19,299 nt of DNA from Candidatus Sigynarchaeota archaeon (lineage in GTDB: Archaea; Asgardarchaeota; Lokiarchaeia; Sigynarchaeales; Sigynarchaeaceae). Of the stretch, positions 1 to 7,745 are shown one piece after another. Under the pieces are notes generated by a model. The model saw only the letters and a list, made by a program, of their open reading frames with translations. It was not told the origin of the DNA and did no database searches. The stretch is from the NCBI GenBank assembly GCA_030587525.1, contig JAUQYW010000510.1:1-19299 (forward strand), given 5' to 3'. The stretch's first letter is position 1; each line of letters starts with the position of its first letter. The position numbers and the translations under genes are program-made.

Positions 1-3000
1 CTTCGCCGACGTTGCCGGGTTGTTTAATGAAACCCGTACCACGAACGTCGTGCCCGCCACGTACGTGCCGTTACCTGTCCTGAAAGTGGGTGCGCCTGTA
101 ATCGTCAACGCTGCTTGTGCCAGGATGGTGATATTCGAGGCCCTACTCGGTCCTGCACTCAATGCACGTGCCGTGATTTCCTCGATTCCAGAGACCGTCG
201 CCGTGATCGACAGTGCTTGGCTCGCCGTCCCTGCCGCGATCGTGATCAAGAAGTCGATGTATCCGGCTCCGCTGATCGTCTTCGACGCCGACGCGTTTGC
301 AGTAACTCCAGCCACCAGGCCGCTCAACGTCGCCGTGACCGCAAATGCCTTCGCCGACGTTGCCGGGTTGTTCAACGAGACCCGCATCACGAGCGTCATG
401 CCAGCGACATACGTTTGATTACCAGTACACCATGAGAAAAACGTGATCGCCAAGCTAGCTTGCGCCTTGATTGAAACGGCCAAGGTCGATGGTCCACCAC
501 TTAATGGATTTCCCGTCGTCTGTTCCGTGCCGGACCAGTTTGCGCTGATCGTGACCCCTGATGTCGTCGCACTCGCCAACGCCGTGATCAAGAAATCGAT
601 GATTCCCGTGCTGCTCGCGCCGACCGTGATTGAACTTGATGCGTTCGTGGTCAAACATGCATATCCTCCAAAATCTAGAGCTGCCGTGATGGAATTCACG
701 CCCAAGCCGCCCGTGTTCGAGAATGAAACACGAACCACGAACCCCATTCCCCCGACATACGTGCCATTCCCCGTTCTACATGCGAAACTGGTGATGAACA
801 AGCCCGTTCCTGGCGTCGCGCTCGCTTCTGTCGAGTTGGAGCCCTGGCCAAAGGCATTTATTGCCGCGACCTTGAAATAATAGACCTGGCCATCGTGCAA
901 ATTCGTGACCGTGCATGTGAGCACGACTCCGACCGTCGTGTTCAAGGTCTCGCCGCCCGGCGCCGTTCCAACGTAGATGCTGTAATTCGTTATCGTCGAG
1001 CCACCATCGCTCGCCGGCGGTGTCCAGTTCAGCACGACTTGATTGCTCCCCGGTATCGTCGTTAACGTCTGCGGCGCGCTTGGCGTACCAACGACTGTTA
1101 TGTTCAACGCGGCGCTCGGTCCCGCGCTCAGCGCCCGTGCCGAGATATACTCGGCGCCCGTTACCGATGCCGTGATCGACAACGACTGGCTCGCCGTCCC
1201 TGCCGCGATCGTGATCAAGAAGTCGATGTATCCGGCTCCGCTGATCGTCTTCGACGCCGACGTGTTTGCCGTCACTCCAGCCACCAAGCCGCTGAGCGTC
1301 GCCGTGACCGTCAATGCCCTCGCCGACGTTGCCGGGTTGTTCAACGAGACCCGCATCGTGAGCGTCGTGCCCGCCACGTACGTGCCGTTGCCCGTCCGGA
1401 GCGTCGGAGCGCCGGTGATCGTCAACGCTGCTTGCGCTAAGATAAAGATGACTAGATTGCGCGTCAACGGACCTAACGCACGACCCGAGATCTCCTCGGT
1501 GCCCGATACCGTCGTCGTGATCGCGACCGTCGGCTGGCTCGGTGCGCCAGCATCAATCGTGATCAAGAAGTCGTTATATCCCGCACCGCTGATGGTCTTG
1601 GACGCCGATGCGTTTGCCGAGATGCCCGTTGCACCACCGAACGACAACAGCGCGGTCACCGTGAGTGCCTTCGCCGACGTCGCCGGGTTACTCAACGATA
1701 CGCGCACCCTGAGCGTCATGCCAGCGACATACGTCTGATTACCCGTGCACCATGTGAAACTCGTGATCGCCAAGCTAGCTTGAGCCTTGATTGAAACGGC
1801 CAAAGTCGATGGTCCACCACTTAATGGATTTCCCGTTGTCTCCTCCGTGCCTGACCAGTTTGCGCTGATCGTGACCCCCGATGTCGTCGCACTCGCCAAC
1901 GCCGTGATCAAGAAATCGATGGTTCCCGTGCTGCCCGCGCCGACCGTGATTGAGCTTGACGCGTTCGCGGTCAAAAACGCATATCCTCCAAAATCTAGGG
2001 CCTCCGTGATGGAATCCACGCCCAAGCCGCCCGTGTTCGAGAATGCAACTCGGACCACGAATGCGGAACCTCCGACGAAGGTTCCATTACCTGTCCTTAG
2101 CGTGAAACTGGAAATACTTAATGAGGACGTTAAGTTCATCGGCGTTGCGGCTATTTCTGTCGAATTCGGTCCTACACCTGCCCCGTTCACTGCCGCGACT
2201 TTGAAATAATAAGTAACGCCGTTCGTCAAGCCCATTGCCATGTAGTTCGTCGTGGTGACATTCCACAACCAGGACTCGTTACCAGGTGTCGTGCCCATAA
2301 ACACCTCGTATGCCACGACCGCCGTGGTGCCATTGCTTGCAGGTGGCGTCCACGAGAGTGAAACTTGTCCATTACCGCAAGGAGCTTGGAAGTTTTGCGG
2401 AGCAGAAGGCAGCAGGTTCCCCCAGATCATCGGCAAGCAATACACGGTGCTATTTAAGCTGCCCACATAGATCCGCCCGCCGGTCACGGCGGGGGAGGAA
2501 TCCTGAATACCTCCAGTATTGTAAGACCAGACGAGCACACCCGTGGTGGCATTCAGGCAATGAAGTTTAGCATCCCAACTTCCCACGTAAACGTACCCGC
2601 CCGCTATGGCCGGGGACGACTCCAACCCATCACCCGTGGTATATGACCAGATTAATGCCCCCGTGGAGGCATTCAAGCAATAAAGATTGCAGTCTCTACT
2701 ACCAACGTACACGCGCCCGTTCGCAACAGCCGGTGAAGATTTTATAATGTATGCACCCGTGGTATACGACCATACAAACGCGCCCGTGGTTGCGTTCAAG
2801 CAATAGAGCTTGTTATCTACGCTTCCTACGTAGACACGGTCGGCGACCACGGCCGGGGAGGAATGCACAAGACCGCCAGTGGTAAAAGACCACTTGAACG
2901 CACCCGTGGAAGCGTTCAAGCAATAAATTTTTGCATCATAACTACCGACGTACACTAACCCGCCTGCCACGGCAGGAGAGGAAAACACGACTCCGCCCGT

Positions 3001-3534
3001 TGTATATGACCAAAGAAAACTACCCGTCGTGGCATTCAAGCAATATATGTTATTATCCGCGCTACCCAGGTAAATCCGCGTACCCGATAATGCCGGGGTA
3101 GAGATAACGTAACTACCCGTGGTGTATGACCAGAGTAGCCCGCCCGTCGTGGCATTCAGGCAATAGAGCTTGGAATTCCCACTACCTATGTACAAATACT
3201 CGCCTCTTACAACGGGGGCGGATTCATCATACCCTCCCGTTATGAAAGACCATAATACGCCTCCAGCGGCCATCGGTGTCGTCGTGGCCACGCCCGTGTG
3301 GTTAAGCGCCCCGCGGAACATTGGCCATTCGTCTCCCACTTGGTCGCTCGAAAAGGTATCACTTTTTGTTATCGGTAATTCAGGGGATAGAGTGGGCGTT
3401 GTTTGTGATTTGATATTTTGATTATTCGCAATGAAAATAATCCCTGCAAGGATTAATCCGAAGAAAAAGAATGTCGCTTTCACATGTTTCGTTTGTTTTC
3501 CAGAATTTGAGCTATGCATATCTTTCCATCTCAT
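1..3534 (-). CDS. Giant membrane-anchored PQQ-propeller / FN3 / Ig-like surface protein (C-terminus beyond window)
   Basis: One frame stays open on the minus strand from 3534 to base 1 (1178 residues seen), so the C-terminus lies beyond the left edge. Residues 1-20 are basic and polar. Residues 21-36 are a hydrophobic segment (FFFFGLILAGIIFIA), a signal anchor or signal peptide. Residues 69-81 hold the WPMFRGALNHTG entry motif often seen before archaeal PQQ-like propellers. Seven 40-residue propeller units follow (about 92-367), then a fibronectin-III domain (about 376-466), three Ig-like domains, a second FN3, and repeats of the Ig-like domains. N-x-S/T sequons are dense throughout, consistent with an exported glycoprotein. 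No catalytic residues are recognisable; an adhesin or envelope structural role is inferred. The ATG at 3534 was chosen; an in-frame ATG at 3555 is possible, and an in-frame stop precedes it. The plus-strand open frames here repeat only because they lie opposite this gene. Confidence 0.9.
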   Translation of the reverse strand, partial: MRWKDMHSSNSGKQTKHVKATFFFFGLILAGIIFIANNQNIKSQTTPTLSPELPITKSDTFSSDQVGDEWPMFRGALNHTGVATTTPMAAGGVLWSFITGGYDESAPVVRGEYLYIGSGNSKLYCLNATTGGLLWSYTTGSYVISTPALSGTRIYLGSADNNIYCLNATTGSFLWSYTTGGVVFSSPAVAGGLVYVGSYDAKIYCLNASTGAFKWSFTTGGLVHSSPAVVADRVYVGSVDNKLYCLNATTGAFVWSYTTGAYIIKSSPAVANGRVYVGSRDCNLYCLNASTGALIWSYTTGDGLESSPAIAGGYVYVGSWDAKLHCLNATTGVLVWSYNTGGIQDSSPAVTGGRIYVGSLNSTVYCLPMIWGNLLPSAPQNFQAPCGNGQVSLSWTPPASNGTTAVVAYEVFMGTTPGNESWLWNVTTTNYMAMGLTNGVTYYFKVAAVNGAGVGPNSTEIAATPMNLTSSLSISSFTLRTGNGTFVGGSAFVVRVAFSNTGGLGVDSITEALDFGGYAFLTANASSSITVGAGSTGTIDFLITALASATTSGVTISANWSGTEETTGNPLSGGPSTLAVSIKAQASLAITSFTWCTGNQTYVAGMTLRVRVSLSNPATSAKALTVTALLSFGGATGISANASASKTISGAGYNDFLITIDAGAPSQPTVAITTTVSGTEEISGRALGPLTRNLVIFILAQAALTITGAPTLRTGNGTYVAGTTLTMRVSLNNPATSARALTVTATLSGLVAGVTANTSASKTISGAGYIDFLITIAAGTASQSLSITASVTGAEYISARALSAGPSAALNITVVGTPSAPQTLTTIPGSNQVVLNWTPPASDGGSTITNYSIYVGTAPGGETLNTTVGVVLTCTVTNLHDGQVYYFKVAAINAFGQGSNSTEASATPGTGLFITSFACRTGNGTYVGGMGFVVRVSFSNTGGLGVNSITAALDFGGYACLTTNASSSITVGASSTGIIDFLITALASATTSGVTISANWSGTEQTTGNPLSGGPSTLAVSIKAQASLAITFFSWCTGNQTYVAGMTLVMRVSLNNPATSAKAFAVTATLSGLVAGVTANASASKTISGAGYIDFLITIAAGTASQALSITATVSGIEEITARALSAGPSRASNITILAQAALTITGAPTFRTGNGTYVAGTTFVVRVSLNNPATSAK
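811..1088 (-). repeat. Second fibronectin type III domain of the giant surface protein
   Basis: The translation begins PSAPQTLTTIPGSNQVVLNW and runs through TPPASDGGSTITNYSIYVGT to YYFKVAAINAFGQGSNSTEA. It carries the FN3 hallmarks: a Trp in strand B, the Y-x-I-Y strand, and Y-Y-F-K-V-A-A-x-N. It is a close copy of the FN3 domain at 2137-2409, about 1.32 kb away, and belongs to the duplicated FN3-Ig-Ig-Ig module. Confidence 0.85.
2137..2409 (-). repeat. First fibronectin type III domain of the giant surface protein
   Basis: This follows directly after the last propeller unit. It reads PSAPQNFQAPCGNGQVSLSW, then TPPASNGTTAVVAYEVFMGT, and ends with YYFKVAAVNGAGVGPNSTEI. Strand-B Trp, the Tyr-rich E/F strands and the A-A-V-N-x-x-G motif are typical of FN3. 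It links the propeller to the Ig-like stalk. Confidence 0.85.
2434..3261 (-). repeat. Seven 120-bp / 40-residue PQQ-type beta-propeller units
   Basis: Each unit reads roughly W-S-[YF]-x-T-G-G-x4-S-P-A-V-x-G-x-x-V-Y-V-G-S-x-x-x-x-L-Y-C-L-N-A-[TS]-T-G. The W of each unit falls at residues 95, 135, 175, 215, 255, 296 and 336, so the period is 40 residues with one single-residue insertion. The family normally has Asp near the LN position (L-D-x-x-T-G). Here it is Asn followed by A-T or A-S in six of seven units, creating a glycosylation sequon at the same place in each blade, preceded each time by Cys. Seven units suit a seven-bladed, or closed eight-bladed, propeller. DNA divergence between units is moderate, so this is not a recent amplification. 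Confidence 0.9.
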
Positions 3535-3788
3535 GATCGACCATTCTATCCTCATGAAATCTCAAAAATCATAGTTGTAAGAATAACCTCCTCTCGGCAT
3601 TTCTTATATCCGTATCATAAATTATTGGTTTCCTAAGCGAAACCGACAAATCTCTTCAGTATAATCTAGATCCGGAAGATAGTCCAGTAACGCACGGACA
3701 TTGTTTTATAACGTCCAGGCGCGATCAAGTCAATGTCCGTATAATTTGGAATGGAGTACGAAAACACGAACGAGTGGTGAATGAAGAC
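3535..3788. promoter_or_regulatory. Divergent intergenic region: promoters and short leader frame
   Basis: For the minus gene, a TATA-like stretch (aataatttatgata) lies near 3613-3626. It is followed by GAGGAGG at about 3587-3593 and a six-codon frame starting at ATG 3572 whose TGA overlaps the in-frame ATG at 3555. For the plus gene, T-A rich boxes lie at 3704-3711 and 3741-3747. A perfect 10-bp inverted repeat spans 3694-3703 and 3731-3740. Box assignments are by eye. Confidence 0.5.
3694..3740. promoter_or_regulatory. 10-bp perfect inverted repeat flanking a TATA-like box
   Basis: ACGGACATTG at 3694-3703 is matched by CAATGTCCGT at 3731-3740, with a 27-base interval holding TTTTATAAC. The right arm abuts a second A/T-rich box at 3741. 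Its position just upstream of the gene starting at 3789 suggests an operator for a dimeric regulator, or an RNA hairpin if transcription starts upstream. Confidence 0.5.
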
Positions 3789-4973
3789 ATGGCATCAGCA
3801 ATCGACGAGGCTTTCAAGCAAAAATTGAAGCAAATTAGCGACCGGTACAAGCTTATTTTTAAAGAATCGAGCGGCTGGGCGGTCCACGTCAACAAGACCA
3901 TAGAAGATTGGAAAAGCTTTGCCGAGGCGTTCAAGAAGATCAAGGGCGTGTATGGCTCGAAGAAACGCCAGGGATGGAGCGGTTTCATTTTCGATCACGA
4001 TCCGACTGCGGACATCGAGAAATCGGCAGCGCTGACCAAGATCAAGACCGATCAAGGCTTGAAATTCTATATTTTCGAGGTCAGGATCCTCGAACAAGAC
4101 AAGCGTGTTGATCAGAGCGATTGGAAGACATTTATTAATGAAGTCAAGTTCGGCATAGGCGGGAAACACACGTGGGCATTAGGCGGTTCCAACGGCAAGA
4201 TCGTGGCACCGAAAAATATGGATGACCCGGTTTTCAAGGCTATGCGGGACGACAAGAAAAAGAGTTTCCTTGATTGGAAGAAGTCCGGACAGAAAACCAA
4301 GGTGGATGTCACTTGCCCGACATGCAGCAAGCAATTCAAGATAGAATTGCCCAACATTCTCATCGAAGACGAGAACATCAAGGAAGTCGGGAAGCTCGGG
4401 CTGAAGCTCGCTTGCGGCCATTACGTGGAGATCTTGCTCGACAAGAACTTCAAGATCGGCGGGGATAACAAAGCATTTGCAAGGCCCATGGAGGAAAAAG
4501 CACCGGTTGATTTCGACGTCGACGCCTTCTTGGCCGGCAAGGAGGAGGTCGAGGACTTGTTCCCGAGCCTTGACCTCGAATGGGTCGGCGTCGGCGGTAA
4601 ACCCAAGTTCCAGAAGCCACTTGCCGAGCTCATTCCCACGAAGCCGGAAATGAAGACCGAGGAGCAAATGCAGAAGGAAAAGGAAGAGATCGAGAAAGAC
4701 CTGCACACGGACAAGGGCATGCTTAATGCACGGGTCGCGAGATTCGAGGACGTTTTGAAGAAGAATGACTCGATCGACATCAAGAAATTTAGCAAGGCGC
4801 TCAACGATCTGGAGCCCGATTCCATCATCGGCTTTGTCAAGGCATTTGATAACGGACTTCTCCTTGCTTATGATGAAAAAGCCAAGAAAGTGCTCATTAG
4901 GGCCGAGGCCAAGCCGGAGATCCACATCATTGGTCAGAAGTTCGAGAAATGGCTCCGCTTCGGAAGGATATAA
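3789..4973 (+). CDS. Unknown soluble protein with a C-x2-C / C-x-H zinc-binding site
   Basis: A 394-residue protein, rich in Lys and Glu, with no signal peptide or membrane segment; probably cytosolic. I do not recognise the family. Residues 1-150 look like a mixed alpha/beta domain with a conserved-looking GIGGKHTWALGGSNGKIVAP stretch (about 122-141). Cys176 and Cys179 (CPTC) and Cys209 with His211 (ACGHYVE) form a plausible C2CH zinc ribbon. After a flexible linker with FDVDAFLAGKEEVEDLFPSL, residues about 288-315 are a charged helix or short coil (EEQMQKEKEEIEKDL), followed by a compact C-terminal domain. The ATG at 3789 was chosen because GGTGA at 3776-3780 sits 8 bases upstream; a GTG at 3774 would add five residues. 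The gene stands alone between divergent and convergent neighbours. Confidence 0.85.
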   Translation: MASAIDEAFKQKLKQISDRYKLIFKESSGWAVHVNKTIEDWKSFAEAFKKIKGVYGSKKRQGWSGFIFDHDPTADIEKSAALTKIKTDQGLKFYIFEVRILEQDKRVDQSDWKTFINEVKFGIGGKHTWALGGSNGKIVAPKNMDDPVFKAMRDDKKKSFLDWKKSGQKTKVDVTCPTCSKQFKIELPNILIEDENIKEVGKLGLKLACGHYVEILLDKNFKIGGDNKAFARPMEEKAPVDFDVDAFLAGKEEVEDLFPSLDLEWVGVGGKPKFQKPLAELIPTKPEMKTEEQMQKEKEEIEKDLHTDKGMLNARVARFEDVLKKNDSIDIKKFSKALNDLEPDSIIGFVKAFDNGLLLAYDEKAKKVLIRAEAKPEIHIIGQKFEKWLRFGRI

Positions 4974-5042
4974 TATAGTTAAACAGTTTCTATTTTTTAA
5001 AATTATTTCATAGGAAAATTCAAGATAAAATATCTTGCGTGT
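4974..5042. terminator. Convergent terminator region with 7-bp hairpin
   Basis: CAAGATA (5021-5027) and TATCTTG (5031-5037) form a perfect 7-bp stem with a 3-base AAA loop. On the minus strand an AATTTTCC tract follows it, so it can end the operon whose last gene stops at 5043. On the plus strand, T-rich sequence at 4987-5009 (including TTTTTT) follows the stop at 4973 and can end that transcript. Confidence 0.6.
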
Positions 5043-5813
5043 TTAATCCTTCGCATTGAAGCCTATGGCGAGTGCTGCGATGAATGGACCTACCGGGATG
5101 GCGACTGCATGTGCCACGAGCCAGCAGTGGATGAACCGGGCGAGTATCGCGTGTCGTGCATCTCCCGTAAAAGGATCGATTCTTGCAGCCAAGGCTACCG
5201 TGGATAAGATAATGTCTCCCGCGATCAAGCAAATGTAATACGTGCCGAGTCCGGCAAAGATTGGCTGCGTTGCAATCATGGAATACGGGTAGATCAAGTT
5301 CAACATGCCCGCATCGAGTACGGCTGGAAGTGCAAATATCACGGCCGCGATGATCGCCCCCGTGACATAGAATATGCCGAGCGACGCCGAAAGGGTTGCA
5401 TTCACGGGTTTCGGCTGCAAACCACCTTTGCTGCTCGACTTGGCCACTTGCCACTCGTATGTCGCCACGATGGGACCAAAAGGAATGCACGGCAAGCACG
5501 CGGCGGCATGCACTTTCCACCATGCCGCCTTTCTGGAAGCGGCTGAATTGATCTTGCTCATCCTTCGTCGTTCCACGATCCCAAGCACCGCGGACCAGCA
5601 AGCTATGGCGAAATTGTAGGCGGGCACGATGCTGACCCACGCCAGCACGGTCGTCGTGATGTACGGGTATATCATCTCCAGCTGGATCGTCGTCAAGTAC
5701 AGGATGCCGAGCAGCCAGAAGATACCCTGGATGGCGAACATGGCACTGCCGAGCAGCGCGGCGCGTGGCATCGCGTCGCGACTATCCATGGTCTTCAAGT
5801 CATTCACGGCCAT
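5043..5813 (-). CDS. Polytopic membrane protein, second gene of the glycosidase operon
   Basis: 256 residues with about six hydrophobic segments: roughly 18-43, 48-75, 100-118, 140-163, 176-206 and 225-250. A basic loop (ERRRMSKINSAASRKAAWWK, about 80-99) and a Lys-rich loop (about 124-135) suggest cytosolic sides. I do not recognise a family; a DUF4870/Yip1-like general fold is conceivable but unsupported. The ATG at 5813 overlaps the end of the upstream 630-residue gene by 10 bases in another frame. It is preceded by GGAGGTG at 5817-5823, a strong Shine-Dalgarno site, so the two are co-transcribed and probably translationally coupled. A partner role for the anchored glycosidase is inferred from this coupling alone. 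Confidence 0.85.
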   Translation of the reverse strand: MAVNDLKTMDSRDAMPRAALLGSAMFAIQGIFWLLGILYLTTIQLEMIYPYITTTVLAWVSIVPAYNFAIACWSAVLGIVERRRMSKINSAASRKAAWWKVHAAACLPCIPFGPIVATYEWQVAKSSSKGGLQPKPVNATLSASLGIFYVTGAIIAAVIFALPAVLDAGMLNLIYPYSMIATQPIFAGLGTYYICLIAGDIILSTVALAARIDPFTGDARHAILARFIHCWLVAHAVAIPVGPFIAALAIGFNAKD

Positions 5814-7696
5814 GTTGCCACCTCCGATAGCCAGACGATTGGCGATGTGTTCACGCGGTTCGCGAAAGCAAGGGCATCATCCAAGCTCGTGGTCGTGTCG
5901 AGGATGAAGAGCTGGTAATTCGAGTAGAAATGCAACTGCGATTCCTCGAAACCGAGCGAGCTCGATCGCCAGTGCACCGCGACGTGATGCCGGCTGCAAT
6001 TCTTCACGAGAGCCCTGCCATCTGCATATATCAATCCGTTTGCCAGCGGCAAGAACAGATCGTTGCCCGAGTTGTATTCTGCATAATTCAAGTGGACGGT
6101 TGAATGTTCGAGCATTGACGGGGAGTAGTCGATGCTGCTCGCGTTCCACGGGATGTCGATGTAATACCGGCCGACGCCTTGTTCCCACGTCAAGTTGCCC
6201 TCGAACCCGACGTCCAGCTCCCAGTATTGCACGCCCCGGTACTCGCAGCGGCGCACCGACGAGTTGTAGGGGTGGACCGCCCCGGTCTGCGTGATCGTGA
6301 CGTTCACTGGCAGATCGGCGAGGTCGAGGCCGGATTCGAGCACCGTGATGTTCTGGAAGTTTGCGGTGATCACCTGCCCGGTTTCCACGTCGACCTGGAC
6401 GCGTTCATGGGCGTTAAAATCCGTGTTCCGCGCCTTGAGCACGCCGAGGGCGAGATTGAGCTCGGCGATGGCTTGCTTGCTGTGATTGAAACCATATTCC
6501 CGCTCGGTGTTTCTGGGTTGGAGGCCGAGCACGTCGGTTGCCTGCGCGAGCAAGTTGTTTTGCCACGCCTGGTCGAGGTGCACGCGGCAATACTGCCATT
6601 CCGTGCTGTTCAAGTATCCCGTCGAGTTCAGCAACAAACATTCTATGGCTTGTAGCTTGTTCCTCGTGCGGTAGTGCAGGGCGAGCATGGCACCGTCGTC
6701 GGTGTGGCCCTGGTTATCCCCCATCCAGCGCCAGCACTGGCGATAATCGGTCGGGTACCAGTGGCACTCGGGCATGTAAAAATCAAGCGGTTGCACCGCA
6801 CCATGGTTGATGCAAAACGTGACCCAGTCAGCGACGGTCATGAATTGGAAGCCTTGCGCGGCCATCGATTCGAGGCGTGCCTCGTAAGCGGCCTTTTTTG
6901 AGGCGTCGACCGTGAACTCGGTGCCAAGCTCCTCGCTGTTGTTCTCGGCACTGAGCTGGATCTCTGCATCTTGCGTCCACAGCCAGGTATGATAGGCACC
7001 CGCCTCGACGACGGGCAAGTGCTTGTAATTGACGATGTAGATCGGATCGGGGCTGGTTCCCGGGCTCGCAGGCCCGGGGTTCAAGCCCGGGTAGGAGTTG
7101 AGGTCCCACGCGTAGACCGGTGCCGTGGGTTCGAAGCCGAAGTAGAGGAACTTGGCCGCGTCCGCCATAAAGTTCGTGTACCCGTGCGGTTTCATGCGGT
7201 AAAACGCGGGCATCCATTGCCCCTCTTGCAGCAGCACGGATTTTGCCTTCGTGATGTTGTACTGGGCGCAAATCTCGTCCGTGTACCACGCGGAATGGTT
7301 GAAATCGCTGTATGGAAAGGCGTGGGCGAGCATCTCGCTGTACTCGATCAGGCAGATCTCGAGCTGGCCTCGGTCGACCATCCTTTTCACGAGGTCGTAG
7401 ACGCTCGTGTAGTTGTGGTACATCAAGGGGATGATGTAGCTCTCCACCTCGATGGTGAGGTTCCACGCGGGATGCCGGTCGAAGATGTCCAGGATATGAT
7501 ACATGGCTTCCGTGATCGTGTTCTCCTCGACGGGCGCGTTGCCAGCGCGATATTGGTAATCAAGATGGTAGAAGACCGTCGCGACCTTCGGGTAAACGAT
7601 GGTGGCAATACCGAGCGTGCCGCACACGCCGGCACCGACGATGCACGCGACGAGCATCGCGTTCCGAAACGAGCGATCGAACCTGTTCATGGGCAT
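5804..7696 (-). CDS. Membrane-anchored extracellular glycosidase-like protein (GH57/GH38-type)
   Basis: 630 residues. Residues 12-35 form one N-terminal membrane anchor (AMLVACIVGAGVCGTLGIAT); the rest is probably outside, with many N-x-S/T sequons. Residues 40-300 look like the (beta/alpha)7 barrel of GH57/GH38 enzymes: strand 1 with VFYHLDYQYRAG (His44, Asp46), then IFDRHPAWNLTIEVES, then LVKRMVDRGQLEICLIEYSE. Residues about 325-420 are helical and contain GDNQGHTDDGAMLALHYRTR and LLAQATDVLG, recalling the helical domain and LLNQxHD-type motif of alpha-mannosidases. Residues about 425-630 are beta-rich (C-terminal sandwich). The substrate cannot be told; the nucleophile and acid are not assigned, and Glu118 and Asp333/334 are only candidates. 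ATG 7696 and ATG 7690 are both possible starts; neither has a Shine-Dalgarno site. First gene of a two-gene operon. Confidence 0.6.
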   Translation of the reverse strand: MPMNRFDRSFRNAMLVACIVGAGVCGTLGIATIVYPKVATVFYHLDYQYRAGNAPVEENTITEAMYHILDIFDRHPAWNLTIEVESYIIPLMYHNYTSVYDLVKRMVDRGQLEICLIEYSEMLAHAFPYSDFNHSAWYTDEICAQYNITKAKSVLLQEGQWMPAFYRMKPHGYTNFMADAAKFLYFGFEPTAPVYAWDLNSYPGLNPGPASPGTSPDPIYIVNYKHLPVVEAGAYHTWLWTQDAEIQLSAENNSEELGTEFTVDASKKAAYEARLESMAAQGFQFMTVADWVTFCINHGAVQPLDFYMPECHWYPTDYRQCWRWMGDNQGHTDDGAMLALHYRTRNKLQAIECLLLNSTGYLNSTEWQYCRVHLDQAWQNNLLAQATDVLGLQPRNTEREYGFNHSKQAIAELNLALGVLKARNTDFNAHERVQVDVETGQVITANFQNITVLESGLDLADLPVNVTITQTGAVHPYNSSVRRCEYRGVQYWELDVGFEGNLTWEQGVGRYYIDIPWNASSIDYSPSMLEHSTVHLNYAEYNSGNDLFLPLANGLIYADGRALVKNCSRHHVAVHWRSSSLGFEESQLHFYSNYQLFILDTTTSLDDALAFANRVNTSPIVWLSEVATWP

Positions 7697-7737
7697 GCAC
7701 GATCTGCAAAAGCGAGCTGGAAATGGTGTGCTTTAGA

Positions 7738-7745
7738 TTATAGAT
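7738..7745 (-). promoter_or_regulatory. TATA-like box of the glycosidase operon
   Basis: On the minus strand the sequence reads CTATAATC, about 45 bases upstream of ATG 7696. An archaeal start site about 25 bases downstream would give a leader of about 17-20 bases. Found by eye. Confidence 0.45.

Larger units (their letters stand above)
1..2409 (-). repeat. Tandem duplication of an FN3-Ig-Ig-Ig module, about 1.32 kb unit
   Basis: The order FN3-A-B-C (2409 to about 1090) is followed by FN3'-A'-B'-C' (about 1088 to the edge). DNA at 443-720 is nearly identical to 1763-2040 at an offset of 1320 bases. Domain A carries SNTGGLGV and ALDFGGYA; domains B and C carry YVAGMT or YVAGTT, SLNNPATSA and TISGAGYIDFLITI. 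These resemble CARDB/Ig-like stalk domains. The copy C' is cut at base 1, so more units may follow. Confidence 0.85.

Noticed and set aside
20..2209. Several repetitive plus-strand open frames (Val/Ala-rich, with recurring KKSM motifs) looking like a gene family
   Set aside because: They lie exactly opposite the continuous minus-strand frame encoding FN3 and Ig-like domains; the minus frame has recognisable folds and sequons and runs without a stop for 1178 codons.
2434..3261. Regular 120-bp repeats as a possible CRISPR or satellite array
   Set aside because: Repeats are coding, diverged, and lack a constant repeat with unique spacers; they match beta-propeller blades.
4179..4925. Long antisense frame (248 codons) opposite the zinc-site protein
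   Set aside because: It mirrors codon bias of the plus-strand gene; it has no ribosome binding site or recognisable domain.
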